Numbered from the stretch's first letter, positions 16,160 through 26,800 are shown. The stretch: 64,000 nt of DNA from Bacteroidota bacterium (GCA_024640255.1 JAHEFI010000001.1:62001-126000); one strand, 5' to 3'. A program made the numbers and translations. The notes: generated by a model not told the origin, from the letters alone.

Positions 16160-18028
16160 ATGTTTCCTAAATACAATATAATAGTGGTAGGCGCCGGGCA
16201 TGCGGGTTGTGAAGCGGCAGCGGCAGCGGCAAATATGGGCAGTAAAGTGTTATTGGTAACAATGAACATGCAAACTATCGCCCAGATGAGCTGTAATCCT
16301 GCTATGGGAGGAATTGCCAAGGGACAGATTGTAAGGGAGATAGATGCCATGGGTGGATATAGTGGTATTGTATCAGATCTAAGTACTATTCAGTTTAGAA
16401 TGTTGAATAAGAGTAAGGGACCCGCTATGTGGAGTCCTAGAACTCAAAACGACCGCCATTTATTTGCTGCGAAGTGGAGAGAATTATTAGAACAAACGCC
16501 TAATGTAGATTTTTACCAGGATTCTGTGAATGAATTAATCATTAAGAACGGGAAAGCCTGTGGGGTAAAGACCAGCTTGGGTCATTTAATTGAATCTGAT
16601 GCAGTGGTTATTACCAGCGGAACCTTCCTAAATGGTATTATGCATATTGGGGAGAAACAAATTGGAGGTGGAAGAGTGGCCGAAAAAGCAGCAACTGGAA
16701 TTACCGAGCAATTGGTTTCTTTTGGAATGGAGTCAGATAGATTAAAAACAGGCACTCCTCCAAGAGTAGATGGAAGAAGTTTGGATTATTCTAAGATGGA
16801 AGAGCAGAAAGGTGATGAAGAAGTGGTGGGCTTTTCTTATTTAGATATACCAAGAGTAAAGCCAGAAGACCAGAGATCTTGCTTTATTACTTATACTGAT
16901 AATATTGTACACGATATATTAAAGACGGGTTTTGATAGAAGCCCTATGTATGCGGGTAGAATTGAGGGTGTTGGTCCTAGATATTGTCCAAGCATTGAAG
17001 ATAAGATCAATCGTTTCGCTGATAGAGAAAGACATCAGTTATTTGTGGAGCCAGAAGGATGGAATACTGTGGAGATCTATGTAAATGGATTTAGCACCAG
17101 TTTGCCAGAAGAAGTACAATACGAAGCACTTCGTAGAGTTCCTGGTTTTGAGCATGCTAGAATGTTTAGACCGGGTTATGCTATAGAATATGATTTCTTC
17201 CAACCCACTCAATTAAAATATACTTTAGAAACCAAGGCCATAGAAAATTTATTTTTCGCTGGACAAATTAATGGTACTACTGGATATGAGGAAGCGGCTT
17301 GTCAAGGATTGATGGCTGGAATGAATGCACACTTAAAAATTAATCATAAAGAAGCATTGATCTTACAAAGAAGCGATGCTTATATTGGTGTATTGATTGA
17401 TGATTTAATTGGAAAAGGAACGAACGAGCCTTATAGAATGTTTACTTCTAGAGCAGAATTTAGAACATTGCTAAGACAGGATAATGCAGATTTAAGATTA
17501 ACCGAACTAAGCCACAAGCTAGGACTGGCAAGCGATACAAGAATGCGACGCGTTGAAGAGAAACAAAAAAATGTTGCAGAGATTCGTCAAATATTAAATG
17601 CGCATTCTATTGAACCAGATGAAATAAATGCTTTTTTAACAGAGATAGAATCTGCTCCATTGGTTGAAAAACAAAAGGCTGCTAAGTTGGTTTTGCGTCC
17701 TAATATTAGTTTGCAACAAATATTAAATAACAGTACTGCGCTTCAAACAAAGATTGCTCATCAAGAAGTGGAGTTTATTGAGCAAGCAGAAATTCAAGTA
17801 AAGTACGAAAGGTATATAGAGAAAGAAAAAGAGATTGTTGATAGAATGGCCACTTTAGAAAATCAATTAATTCCAGACAATTTTGATTACGATAAGGTTT
17901 CAGCGCTTTCTATTGAAGCCCTACAAAAATTCAAAAAGATCAGACCTCTTACCCTAGGCCAAGCCAGCAGAATCAGCGGCGTGAACCCAAGCGATATCCA
18001 GATTTTAATGGTGTACATGGGCAGGTAA
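16160..18028 (+). CDS. mnmG: tRNA uridine-5-carboxymethylaminomethyl modification enzyme MnmG
   Basis: MnmG (GidA) works with MnmE to install the cmnm5 group at wobble uridine 34 of certain tRNAs, using FAD and methylene-tetrahydrofolate. The 622-residue product has normal length. The N-terminal FAD fold is 'VVGAGHAGCEAAAAAANMG'. 'CNPAMGGIAKGQIVREIDAMGG', 'GTFLNGIMHIG', 'LKTGTPPRVDGRS' and 'FFAGQINGTTGYEEAACQGL' follow, ending in the helical MnmE-binding domain. In many bacteria mnmG lies beside oriC, which fits the nearby parS sites. TATCTTTG (16145-16152) is a likely -7 element. Confidence 0.97.
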   Translation: MFPKYNIIVVGAGHAGCEAAAAAANMGSKVLLVTMNMQTIAQMSCNPAMGGIAKGQIVREIDAMGGYSGIVSDLSTIQFRMLNKSKGPAMWSPRTQNDRHLFAAKWRELLEQTPNVDFYQDSVNELIIKNGKACGVKTSLGHLIESDAVVITSGTFLNGIMHIGEKQIGGGRVAEKAATGITEQLVSFGMESDRLKTGTPPRVDGRSLDYSKMEEQKGDEEVVGFSYLDIPRVKPEDQRSCFITYTDNIVHDILKTGFDRSPMYAGRIEGVGPRYCPSIEDKINRFADRERHQLFVEPEGWNTVEIYVNGFSTSLPEEVQYEALRRVPGFEHARMFRPGYAIEYDFFQPTQLKYTLETKAIENLFFAGQINGTTGYEEAACQGLMAGMNAHLKINHKEALILQRSDAYIGVLIDDLIGKGTNEPYRMFTSRAEFRTLLRQDNADLRLTELSHKLGLASDTRMRRVEEKQKNVAEIRQILNAHSIEPDEINAFLTEIESAPLVEKQKAAKLVLRPNISLQQILNNSTALQTKIAHQEVEFIEQAEIQVKYERYIEKEKEIVDRMATLENQLIPDNFDYDKVSALSIEALQKFKKIRPLTLGQASRISGVNPSDIQILMVYMGR

Positions 18029-18129
18029 CCACTTATCAAAAAAGTCAAATATTCCGTTTCAAATAAACGCATAATTCATTAGCTTTAGAATCATTCTTTA
18101 AATAAAATTCTAAACAAAAATTATCGCGT

Positions 18130-21100
18130 ATGAAGAGGATTTTTTTATCCCTTCTTTTACTCGTTACTGGAGCTGCTGCTTTTGCGCAGGAGTCTTTCCC
18201 TGTTAATGGTGTGAGAGATGTAAGGTCGGGTAGTTATGCATTTACCAATGCTACCATTGTACAAAATGCAAGTACCAAAATGGAGAAAGCAACACTTGTT
18301 ATTAAACAAGGAAAAATTGTTGCAGTGGGTGTGGGAATAGAAGTACCCAAAGATGCTGTTGTGGTTGATTGCAATGGCAAGTATATCTATCCAAGTTTTG
18401 TAGACCCATTAACCGATTACGGTGCTGGTACTCCAAAGAGAACCAATGCTGGTTTTAATTTTGGTGCACCTGGACAATTCTTATCTAATAAACCAGGTGC
18501 TTATAACTGGAACCAAGCAGTTAAACCAGAAATTAATGCAGTAGATGCATTCACATTAGATGAAGCAGTTGCAGCATCTTACAGAAACAACGGTTTTGGA
18601 ACAGTGTTCACACATGTTAAAGATGGTATTGTTCGTGGAACTGGCGCGGTGGTTACTTTAGCCAATTCCAACGAGAACAATGCGATTTTAAAAACCAAAG
18701 CAGCACAAGTATTTTCTTTTGATAAAGGTACGTCTACCCAATCTTATCCAAGTAGTTTAATGGGAAGCATTGCATTACTTCGTCAAACTTATTTAGATGC
18801 AAAATGGTATGCTACTAAGCCAGCGGGCGAAGGAGTAAACTTATCATTAGAATCTTTTAATGCGAATGCAAGCTTACCACAAATTTTTGTAGCAGATGAT
18901 AAATGGTCTGCATTAAGAGCAGATCGTATTGCTAAAGAATTCGGTACACAATATATTATTAGAGGTGCTGACAATGGTTACCAAAGAATTGATGAATTAG
19001 CAAAAACAAAAGCAAGCTTTATTATTGGTGTAGATTTTCCTGCAGCATTAGATGTGGAAGATCCTAATGACGCTCGTTTTATTTCTTTAGCAGATATGAA
19101 ACATTGGGAATTAGCACCAACTAATCCTGCGGCTTTTGAAAAAGCAGGTATTAATTTTTCTATTACTACTGCTGATATGAAAGATAGTAAGCAGTTCTTG
19201 GCTAATCTTAGAAAAGCGGTTCAATATGGCTTATCTGAAACAAAAGCCTTAGAAGCTGTTACTAAAAACCCAGCAACTATCTTGGGCGTATATGACCAAG
19301 TAGGTTCTTTGGAAGCGGGCAAGTTGGCTAATTTTATTATTACCACTGACCCAATTTTTAGCAATAGTTCAAAAATTATTGAAAACTGGATTCAAGGAAA
19401 TAAGTATGATGTAAATCCAAATGAATGGAATAATTATGCTGGTAAGTATAGTTTAGTACTAAACAATAACGGAACAAGTACAACATACACGGTAGAAGTG
19501 AAAAAAGATCTTTCAGCTTCTATCATTGGAACAGATACATTAATGGCTAAAATTTCTATCAACGAAGCTATTGTAAAATTTAGCTTCCCAGAGAAAAAAG
19601 GTCGTATGGCAGAAACCATTCGTTTGGGTGGTGCTGTGGTAGGTAACAATTGGTCTGGTTTAGGTCTTGATGCAAAAGGTAATAAAGTAAGCTGGACTGC
19701 AACTAACCTGGGTCCATTAACCACAGAAACTAAAAAAGCTTCTGACTCTGTTAACAATAGCGTTAAATTAATTTCAAAAGTAACTTATCCATTTGTTGGA
19801 TTAGGTAACGAAACTATTCCACAACAAGAAACCATTTTAATTAAAAACGCAACAGTTTGGACCAACGAAAAAGATGGTCGTTTATCGAATACAGATGTTT
19901 TATTAAAAGGTGGAAAGATTGCAAAAATTGGCAAAGACCTTACCGAAGCTGGTGCAAGAGTAATTGATGGAACTGGTAAACATTTAACACCAGGTATTAT
20001 CGACGAGCATTCTCATATTGCAGCAATGTCTATTAATGAAGGCGCACAATCTGTAACTTCTGAAGTGCGTATCGGAGACAATATGAATCCAGAAGACATT
20101 AATATCTATCGTCAATTAAGCGGTGGTGTAACCACTTCACATATTTTACACGGAAGTGCTAATACTATTGGTGGCCAAACACAATTAATGAAATTACGTT
20201 GGGGTGCATCAGATGAGGGTATTAAGTTTGCTGGCGCTGATCCATTTATCAAATTCGCTTTAGGTGAAAACGTAAAAAGAACAACCGCTGTTATGGGTAA
20301 CAATCGTTTTCCAGATACAAGAATGGGTGTGGAAGAAGTGTTAACCGATGCATTTGATAGAGCGGTGGATTATCAAAAAGCAATGAAAGCTAATCCTAAT
20401 GCAAGAAAGGATTTAGAATTAGAAGCGATTAGTAATATTATGAATAATAAATTATTTATTACTTGTCACTCTTATGTTCAACCAGAAATCACATACACAA
20501 TGCGTGTAATTGAAAAATTCAAAGCGCAAGGATATAATTTCAAAGTAAATACTTTCACACATATTTTAGAAGGATATAAAGTAGCAGACAAAATGAAAGC
20601 ACATGGTGCAAGTGCTGCAACTTTCTCTGACTGGTTCAACTACAAAACAGAGGTACAAGATGCTACTTCTTATAATGCAGCAATTATGCAAAGAGTTGGA
20701 GTGAATACTATTATTAATTCTGATGATGCTGAAATGGCTAGACGTTTAAACCAAGAAGCAGGAAAGATTGTGAAATACGGTGGTGTTTCTGAAGACGAAG
20801 CATTTAAAATGGTTACATTGAATCCTGCAAAAGCTTTACATATTGACAACAAAGTGGGAAGTATTAAAGTGGGTAAAGATGCTGACGTAGTTTTATGGAC
20901 AGATAATCCATTAAGCATTTATGCAAAATCAATGTACACTATTGTAGATGGTACAGTATTTTTTGATAGAGAAAAAGATGCAGAAAAATCTAAAGCAGTA
21001 GCTGCAGAGAGAGCAAAACTAATTCAAAAAATGTTGGGTGAAAAGAGAGCGGGCGCTCCAATGAGACCAGCTACTCCAAGCTACCAAACAATTTTATCAT

Positions 21101-21159
21101 GTGGCGACCACGATCACGAAGATCATTTAGCTACTATTTATGAATCTCAAAATAACTAA
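18130..21159 (+). CDS. Exported double-domain amidohydrolase family protein
   Basis: A 1009-residue exported protein with a signal peptide (about 1-19, ending 'AFAQ'). It holds two amidohydrolase-superfamily modules. The N-terminal one (about 25-430) has the beta-sandwich ends ('VEAGK'-like 'GSLEAGKLANFIITTDP') but no H-x-H after its first strand. The C-terminal module (about 560-985) has a good metal site: H-S-H near 627-629, 'TCHSY' near 778-782, 'FTHIL' near 809-813 and 'NSDDAEM' with the catalytic Asp near 865. It resembles imidazolonepropionase-like enzymes; the substrate is unknown. The related 435-residue gene follows after three bases. Confidence 0.85.
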   Translation: MKRIFLSLLLLVTGAAAFAQESFPVNGVRDVRSGSYAFTNATIVQNASTKMEKATLVIKQGKIVAVGVGIEVPKDAVVVDCNGKYIYPSFVDPLTDYGAGTPKRTNAGFNFGAPGQFLSNKPGAYNWNQAVKPEINAVDAFTLDEAVAASYRNNGFGTVFTHVKDGIVRGTGAVVTLANSNENNAILKTKAAQVFSFDKGTSTQSYPSSLMGSIALLRQTYLDAKWYATKPAGEGVNLSLESFNANASLPQIFVADDKWSALRADRIAKEFGTQYIIRGADNGYQRIDELAKTKASFIIGVDFPAALDVEDPNDARFISLADMKHWELAPTNPAAFEKAGINFSITTADMKDSKQFLANLRKAVQYGLSETKALEAVTKNPATILGVYDQVGSLEAGKLANFIITTDPIFSNSSKIIENWIQGNKYDVNPNEWNNYAGKYSLVLNNNGTSTTYTVEVKKDLSASIIGTDTLMAKISINEAIVKFSFPEKKGRMAETIRLGGAVVGNNWSGLGLDAKGNKVSWTATNLGPLTTETKKASDSVNNSVKLISKVTYPFVGLGNETIPQQETILIKNATVWTNEKDGRLSNTDVLLKGGKIAKIGKDLTEAGARVIDGTGKHLTPGIIDEHSHIAAMSINEGAQSVTSEVRIGDNMNPEDINIYRQLSGGVTTSHILHGSANTIGGQTQLMKLRWGASDEGIKFAGADPFIKFALGENVKRTTAVMGNNRFPDTRMGVEEVLTDAFDRAVDYQKAMKANPNARKDLELEAISNIMNNKLFITCHSYVQPEITYTMRVIEKFKAQGYNFKVNTFTHILEGYKVADKMKAHGASAATFSDWFNYKTEVQDATSYNAAIMQRVGVNTIINSDDAEMARRLNQEAGKIVKYGGVSEDEAFKMVTLNPAKALHIDNKVGSIKVGKDADVVLWTDNPLSIYAKSMYTIVDGTVFFDREKDAEKSKAVAAERAKLIQKMLGEKRAGAPMRPATPSYQTILSCGDHDHEDHLATIYESQNN

Positions 21160-21162
21160 GCC

Positions 21163-22470
21163 ATGCAAAAGAAATATTCTAACATATTATTAGCTTCTCT
21201 TGCATTGTTAAGTATAACAGCAAGAGCACAGGAAACAGTTTATCCTGCTAAAGCACAAAAAGGCGTAACCGTAATTACACACGCTACAGTACACGTAGGA
21301 AACGGAACAGTGTTAAACGACGCTTCTGTAAGTTTTGAAAACGGAAAAATCACTGCTGTGGGTACTATTACACCAGCGGCCGGAGCTACCGTAATTGATG
21401 CAACAGGAAAACATGTTTATCCAGGTTTTATTTTACCAAGTTCTGATTTGGGTTTAAGAGAAATTAGTTCTGGTGTAAGAGGTAGCAATGATTATTTTGA
21501 AATTGGCGAGAACAATGCCAATGTAAGATCTATTGTTGCATACAATACAGACTCTAAAAATATTGGAGTTTTAAGAGAGAATGGTATTTTATTAGCGGGT
21601 GTTGCACCACAGGGTGAATTAATCGAAGGTAGTTCTAGTGTTGTTCAATTAGACGCATGGAATTTTGAAGATGCTGCTTATAAAATGGACAACGGTATCT
21701 ATATTAATATGCCAAGCTTAATGGCAAGAAGAGGTCGTGGTGGAATTATGGCAAGAGTGCCTGGAGCAGATCCTGCAAAACAAGCTCAAGACAAAATAGA
21801 AACCATTAAAACCTTCTTCACCGAAGCAAAAGCTTATTATCAAGAAAAAACACATACAGCGAATAATTTAAAATTTGAAGCAGTACGTGGATTATTTGAT
21901 GGTACACAAAAATTATTTGTACGCGCTCAAGAAGTAAAGCAAATTTTATTAGCAGTGGATTTAGCTAAAAGTTTTGGTTTCAAATTAGTAGTAGTGGGTG
22001 CTTCAGAATCTTTTCAAATTGCTTCTTTCTTAGCAGAAAATAATGTGCAAGTTATTTTAGATAGCGAACATAGTTTACCTGCTACAGAAGACGATGATGT
22101 AGATCAACCTTACAAAACACCAGCAGCTTTACAAAAAGCGGGAGTGGTTTTTGCATTGAATGATATTCATGATCAAAGCCGTTTTAGAAACCTAGCATTT
22201 AACGCTGGAACAGCTGCTACTTATGGCTTAGACAAAGAGCAAGCATTATCTGCCATTACCTTAAATACAGCAAAAGTATTGGGTATAGATGCAAGTACTG
22301 GTTCTTTGGAAGTGGGTAAAGACGCTAATATCTTAATTGCTAATGGAGACGCATTAGACATGAGAGGTAATGTATTTACCAAAGCATTTATTCAAGGACG
22401 CGATGTTTCTTTGGACAACAAACAAAGACAATTATACGAGCGTTACAAATACAAATACGGTATCCAATAA
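21163..22470 (+). CDS. Exported amidohydrolase-like protein lacking the H-x-H metal motif
   Basis: A 435-residue protein with a signal peptide (about 1-22) that resembles the N-terminal half of the gene before it. It keeps the composite amidohydrolase ends: 'ITHATVHVGNGTVLNDASVSFENGKITAVG' at the start and 'LNTAKVLGIDASTGSLEVGKDANILIANGD' near the end. Where active enzymes read PG-x-ID-x-H-x-H it has 'YPGFILPSSDLGL', without histidines. It is probably a catalytically inactive or scaffold partner of the 1009-residue protein, encoded three bases upstream. A strong terminator closes the pair. Confidence 0.8.
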   Translation: MQKKYSNILLASLALLSITARAQETVYPAKAQKGVTVITHATVHVGNGTVLNDASVSFENGKITAVGTITPAAGATVIDATGKHVYPGFILPSSDLGLREISSGVRGSNDYFEIGENNANVRSIVAYNTDSKNIGVLRENGILLAGVAPQGELIEGSSSVVQLDAWNFEDAAYKMDNGIYINMPSLMARRGRGGIMARVPGADPAKQAQDKIETIKTFFTEAKAYYQEKTHTANNLKFEAVRGLFDGTQKLFVRAQEVKQILLAVDLAKSFGFKLVVVGASESFQIASFLAENNVQVILDSEHSLPATEDDDVDQPYKTPAALQKAGVVFALNDIHDQSRFRNLAFNAGTAATYGLDKEQALSAITLNTAKVLGIDASTGSLEVGKDANILIANGDALDMRGNVFTKAFIQGRDVSLDNKQRQLYERYKYKYGIQ

Positions 22471-22493
22471 TTGGTTATTAAATAGTCAATATA

Positions 22494-22529
22494 AAGCACC
22501 TCATCAAAATCGATGGGGTGCTTTTTTTT
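22494..22529 (+). terminator. Rho-independent terminator after the amidohydrolase pair
   Basis: A 12-base-pair stem (AAGCACCTCATC with GATGGGGTGCTT, one G-U pair), a 6-base loop and eight T residues. It sits 24 bases after the stop and just before polA. Because it precedes the ATG at 22544, it also argues against an earlier polA start. Confidence 0.92.
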
Positions 22530-22543
22530 GTTACCTTAGCAAC

Positions 22544-25459
22544 ATGTCTAAGAAACTATATCTACTCGACGCGCTTGCGCTTATCTATAGAGCTTATTAT
22601 GCATTAATTCGTAATCCAAGAATTACCAGCACAGGTATTAATACCAATGCACAATTTGGATTTACCAATACCCTCTTGGAAATTATTAAAAAAGAAAATC
22701 CATCGCATATTGCCGTTTGTTTCGATACGCACGCCCCTACAGAAAGACATACAGATTTTACCGATTATAAAGCCAATAGAGAAGAAGCCCCAGAAGATTT
22801 ATTAAGTTCTCTACCACACATTAAAGCGATTATTGAAGGTTTCAATATTCCTGTTGTAGAGTGTGATGGATACGAGGCCGATGACGTGATTGGAACCCTG
22901 GCTTGGCAGGCAGCAGACATGGGTTATGAAGTATATATGGTAACACCAGACAAGGATTATGGTCAATTATTGGTGAAACCCAATGTATATATGTGGAAGC
23001 CGCCAGCTTTTGGCAATGAGAGAGAAATTTTAGACGCCGAGAAAATCAAAGCCAAATGGGATATTGCCAGAGTAGATCAGGTGATAGATATGTTGGGCTT
23101 AATGGGCGATGCTGCCGATAATATTCCGGGCATTCCGGGGGTAGGAGAAAAAACGGCTGCCAAATTATTAAAAGAGTACGATACACTAGAGGGTGTACTA
23201 GCGAATGCAGATAAGATTAAAGGCGCCATGGGAGAGAAAGTAAGAGCAGGAAAAGAATCTGCGATTATGAGTAAAAAGCTAGCCACTATTATTACCAATG
23301 TGCCCGTGCAGTTTCATGAAGAAGATTATAAGTTAACCGAAAAAAATATTCCAGCACTTACAGAGATATTTAATTTACTAGAATTTAAAACCCTTGGTAA
23401 AAGAATATTAGGTGGAGACTTTGAAGAGAAGACGCGAACAGCGTCTGATGAAAGAAAGAAAATTGATACCGAGGACAAGCAGGTGGATTTATTTGGCAAT
23501 GAAGTAAAACCAGCCAAAGAAAAAACAATCAAAACAAAAACCATTGTGTTGGATTCCGAAAAAGGAACACAAGAAGTTTTGGAGCCAAATGATGAAAACG
23601 ATGAAGAAGAAGCTCCAGTATTAGTAGTGAATAAAAATATTGCTAATACACCACACCAATATGAGGCAGTGGTGGGCGATGCAGCAATTCAAGATTTAGT
23701 CAAAACACTATTAACTCAAAAAGAAATTTGTATTGATACCGAAACCACAGGCATTGATGCTAACAATGTGGAGTTGGTAGGCCTAAGTTTTTCTTTTAAA
23801 GAACATACAGGTTTTTATGTACCAGTGGCGAATGATGGAGAAGGCAAAGATGGTGCAAAACATATTTTGTCTTTATTCAAAAAATTATTTGATCAAGAAG
23901 ATATTACCTGGATCGGACAAAACCTTAAATACGATTTCTTGGTATTAAAATGGTACGGTGTTCAACTAAAAGGAAAAACATTTGATACCATGTTGGCCCA
24001 TTATGTGATTGAGCCAGAAGGCAGACGCAGCATGGATTTGCTAAGTGGACAGTACTTAGGTTATGAGCCAGTATCTATCGAAAGCATCATTGGTAAGAAA
24101 GGAAAAAACCAAGGTAGCATGCGTGATGCTGAATTGGAACAAATCAAAGAATATGCAGCAGAAGATGCAGACATTACTTTACAATTAAAACATTGTTTAG
24201 CTCCTTTGATTTTGAAAAAAGAAGTTAGCAAAGTATTTAATGAAGTTGAAAATCCTTTGATGCCAGTTTTAGTGGATATGGAATTTGAGGGTGTAAAAGT
24301 AGATACCGATTTTTTAAATGAATATAGCAAGGTATTAGAAGTAGAAGCAAAAGAAAGCGAAGAGAAAGTATATGCGGCAGCTGGAGTGCGTTTTAATTTA
24401 GCTTCTCCAAAACAATTGGGAGAGGTTTTGTTTGAAGTGATGAAACTGGATGATAAGGCGAAGAAAACAAAAACAGGTCAGTACGCAACCGGTGAAGATG
24501 TTTTGCAAAAAATGGCTGCGAAACATAAAATAGTGGATGACATTTTAAATTTCAGAGAACTTACTAAATTAAAATCAACTTATGTAGATGCTATTCCTGA
24601 ATTGATTAATCCAAGAACAGGTCGCATTCATACTAGCTATGCACAAGCTGTTGCTGTAACTGGTAGATTAAGTAGCACCAATCCCAATTTGCAAAACATT
24701 CCAGTAAGAACTGATAGAGGTAGAGAAATTAGAAAAGCATTTATTCCAAGAGACCCTTCTAGAATTTTAGTGAGCGCCGATTATTCTCAAATTGAATTAA
24801 GGGTAGTTGCTGCAATTAGCGGTGATCCTAATATGTGTGAAGCATTTAAATTAGGCAAGGATATTCATACTGCCACTGCAGCTAAAGTATATGGCGTAGA
24901 TGAAGCAGAGGTGACCAAAGAAATGCGTTACAAAGCTAAGAGTGTAAACTTTGGTATTATATATGGTCAAGGAGCTTTTGGTTTGGCAGAGAACCTGGGT
25001 ATTTCTAGAACAGAAGCCAAAGAGATAATTGATAACTATAAAAAAGAGTTCCCCAATATTCAGAAATACATGGACCAACAAATTAATCAAGCCAAAGAGT
25101 TGGGTTATGTAGAAACATTGATGGGAAGAAAGCGCTGGTTAAGAGATATCAATAGTTCCAATTTCACGGTGCGTGGATTTGCAGAGCGAAACGCCATCAA
25201 CTCTCCTATTCAAGGTTCCGCAGCAGACATGATTAAATTGGCAATGATTAAAATTCATCATGCCATGAAAGAAAAAACTTGGGAATCTAAAATGATTTTA
25301 CAAGTACACGATGAATTGATCTTTGATGCTACAGAAAAAGAATTACCAGCTTTAAAAGAATTAATACTTTCTTGTATGACTAGTGCTATGGAACTTCCAA
25401 ACGGGGTCCCCGTAGAAGCAGAACTAGGAACAGGAAAAAATTGGCTTGAAGCGCATTAA
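22544..25459 (+). CDS. polA: DNA polymerase I
   Basis: Pol I fills gaps and removes RNA primers in repair and lagging-strand synthesis. The product is 971 residues from the ATG at 22544 ('MSKKLYLLDALALIYRAYYA'). The open frame reaches further up but only through the preceding terminator. Three domains are present. The 5'-3' exonuclease (1-300) has 'CDGYEADDVIGTLA' and 'GLMGDAADNIPGIPGVGEKTA'. The 3'-5' exonuclease looks intact, with 'IDTETTG' near 397. The polymerase has motif A 'SADYSQIELR' near 744, 'RYKAKSVNFGIIYGQG' near 794 and 'QVHDELIF' near 920. An acidic linker (about 300-370) follows the first domain. Confidence 0.97.
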   Translation: MSKKLYLLDALALIYRAYYALIRNPRITSTGINTNAQFGFTNTLLEIIKKENPSHIAVCFDTHAPTERHTDFTDYKANREEAPEDLLSSLPHIKAIIEGFNIPVVECDGYEADDVIGTLAWQAADMGYEVYMVTPDKDYGQLLVKPNVYMWKPPAFGNEREILDAEKIKAKWDIARVDQVIDMLGLMGDAADNIPGIPGVGEKTAAKLLKEYDTLEGVLANADKIKGAMGEKVRAGKESAIMSKKLATIITNVPVQFHEEDYKLTEKNIPALTEIFNLLEFKTLGKRILGGDFEEKTRTASDERKKIDTEDKQVDLFGNEVKPAKEKTIKTKTIVLDSEKGTQEVLEPNDENDEEEAPVLVVNKNIANTPHQYEAVVGDAAIQDLVKTLLTQKEICIDTETTGIDANNVELVGLSFSFKEHTGFYVPVANDGEGKDGAKHILSLFKKLFDQEDITWIGQNLKYDFLVLKWYGVQLKGKTFDTMLAHYVIEPEGRRSMDLLSGQYLGYEPVSIESIIGKKGKNQGSMRDAELEQIKEYAAEDADITLQLKHCLAPLILKKEVSKVFNEVENPLMPVLVDMEFEGVKVDTDFLNEYSKVLEVEAKESEEKVYAAAGVRFNLASPKQLGEVLFEVMKLDDKAKKTKTGQYATGEDVLQKMAAKHKIVDDILNFRELTKLKSTYVDAIPELINPRTGRIHTSYAQAVAVTGRLSSTNPNLQNIPVRTDRGREIRKAFIPRDPSRILVSADYSQIELRVVAAISGDPNMCEAFKLGKDIHTATAAKVYGVDEAEVTKEMRYKAKSVNFGIIYGQGAFGLAENLGISRTEAKEIIDNYKKEFPNIQKYMDQQINQAKELGYVETLMGRKRWLRDINSSNFTVRGFAERNAINSPIQGSAADMIKLAMIKIHHAMKEKTWESKMILQVHDELIFDATEKELPALKELILSCMTSAMELPNGVPVEAELGTGKNWLEAH

Positions 25460-26772
25460 TAAGTTGATTTTACTTGGTTGAACTTTCCATTGTTATTTCG
25501 CCAAAATATTTTTCGGCCCTTATTGCCATTAAGTACACCAAATAATCCATCTCCTACAACATCTACGTCACCATCATAGTCATAATCAAAAAGGTGAATC
25601 CACTTTATCCATCCCCCCTGTCCATCTTCACTAATAACATCAAAATAATTGGATGTGGCATCAATAAATTCAGTCCCTTTATTTAAAAACAATCTTAAAC
25701 CGTATCCATTATAACCACTTTTATTGCTCATAGTTAAGATGTCTATTTTCCCATCCAAATCAAAATCCATAAAAGCTATATCCATTAATTCTAATCCTTT
25801 TTCTGATTGAACCATTTTTGCATTTGCTCTATCAAAAACGCCATTCTTATTTGGAATAATTCTAAGCTTTTCCTGACCCCCTAAAAATAAATCTAGCCAA
25901 CCATCTCCATCAATATCAAATAATTCTACCGTATAATAATTATCACTACCATCTTGGTTAAAATTTTTGAAAATTTCTTTAGATAAAACAAAATTGCCAC
26001 CCCCTTTATTTATAAAGCAAGTAGGGTGAATGGGTATGACCGCACTACCTCCAGAATAAGCAACAATATCAACCAGCCCATCATTATTTATATCACCAGT
26101 AGCGCCTCCATGGTAATACCCAATATCCTTATTTAAATATTGATATCGTTTTTCTTTCACCCAAAAAATTCCTAAAGAATCTCCAGGAAACGGATTTCCA
26201 TCATATCCTGAAGAAAAAAGCATTACTTCTTTTTGATTGTCATTATTGAAATCAGTTAATACACATTTCCTAACCTGTGTCAAACCATATTGGATATCTA
26301 CATTATATTTATCTTTCTCGTATTCAGAAAACAGATGTAAGCCAATTTCATTGGTGGGCCAAGGATTTTTCCAATAATAAGCCCAAAGATCTTTTTTTCC
26401 ATCACCAGTAAGATCGGTATATAAATAAGTTCCAAGATCGTTCCAATAATAAGATTTTGAAGAGCTCCAACTAGAAGTGGTTCCGGTATTATAGGGAACC
26501 AAATTACTTCCTACCAATTCAAATCCCCAATAATAAGAAGCAAATACATCAAACAACTGATCAAAAGATTTATTGGTATTATACCAAGAAGTAGTTTTAT
26601 TAATTATTGAAATTCCTTCCAAAACAGACATAGGATAAACCTTCTCTGTTGGTGTACTAACTACAGGCGCGGGTGTGCTAGGCGTTGTGTTAACAGGGGC
26701 GCTAGAGGAAGACTCTTGTTTGGTACATGCCGCCATTGTTAATACAACAAGAATAGAAAAAATCCTTTTCAT
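25456..26772 (-). CDS. FG-GAP/VCBS-repeat lipoprotein
   Basis: A 438-residue predicted lipoprotein: the signal peptide ends at 'MAAC' (Cys16), followed by a Ser/Thr/Pro-rich linker. The rest is a beta-propeller-like series of calcium-binding repeats of D-x-[DN]-x-D-G type: 'DLTGDGKKDLW', 'DFNNDNQKEVM', 'DINNDGLVDIV', 'DIDGDGWLDLF', 'DFDLDGKIDIL' and 'DYDYDGDVDVV'. Such proteins sit on the cell surface, but the ligand is unknown. It follows rho by 28 bases on the same strand. Its stop shares TTAA with the polA stop. Confidence 0.82.
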   Translation of the reverse strand: MKRIFSILVVLTMAACTKQESSSSAPVNTTPSTPAPVVSTPTEKVYPMSVLEGISIINKTTSWYNTNKSFDQLFDVFASYYWGFELVGSNLVPYNTGTTSSWSSSKSYYWNDLGTYLYTDLTGDGKKDLWAYYWKNPWPTNEIGLHLFSEYEKDKYNVDIQYGLTQVRKCVLTDFNNDNQKEVMLFSSGYDGNPFPGDSLGIFWVKEKRYQYLNKDIGYYHGGATGDINNDGLVDIVAYSGGSAVIPIHPTCFINKGGGNFVLSKEIFKNFNQDGSDNYYTVELFDIDGDGWLDLFLGGQEKLRIIPNKNGVFDRANAKMVQSEKGLELMDIAFMDFDLDGKIDILTMSNKSGYNGYGLRLFLNKGTEFIDATSNYFDVISEDGQGGWIKWIHLFDYDYDGDVDVVGDGLFGVLNGNKGRKIFWRNNNGKFNQVKSTY

Positions 26773-26800
26773 GTTATTATTTTAATGGGGGCTAATCTAT

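Noticed and set aside
22370-22543. 58-codon N-terminal extension of polA
   Set aside because: It overlaps the end of the amidohydrolase gene and runs through a strong terminator; the polymerase homology begins at the ATG at 22544.
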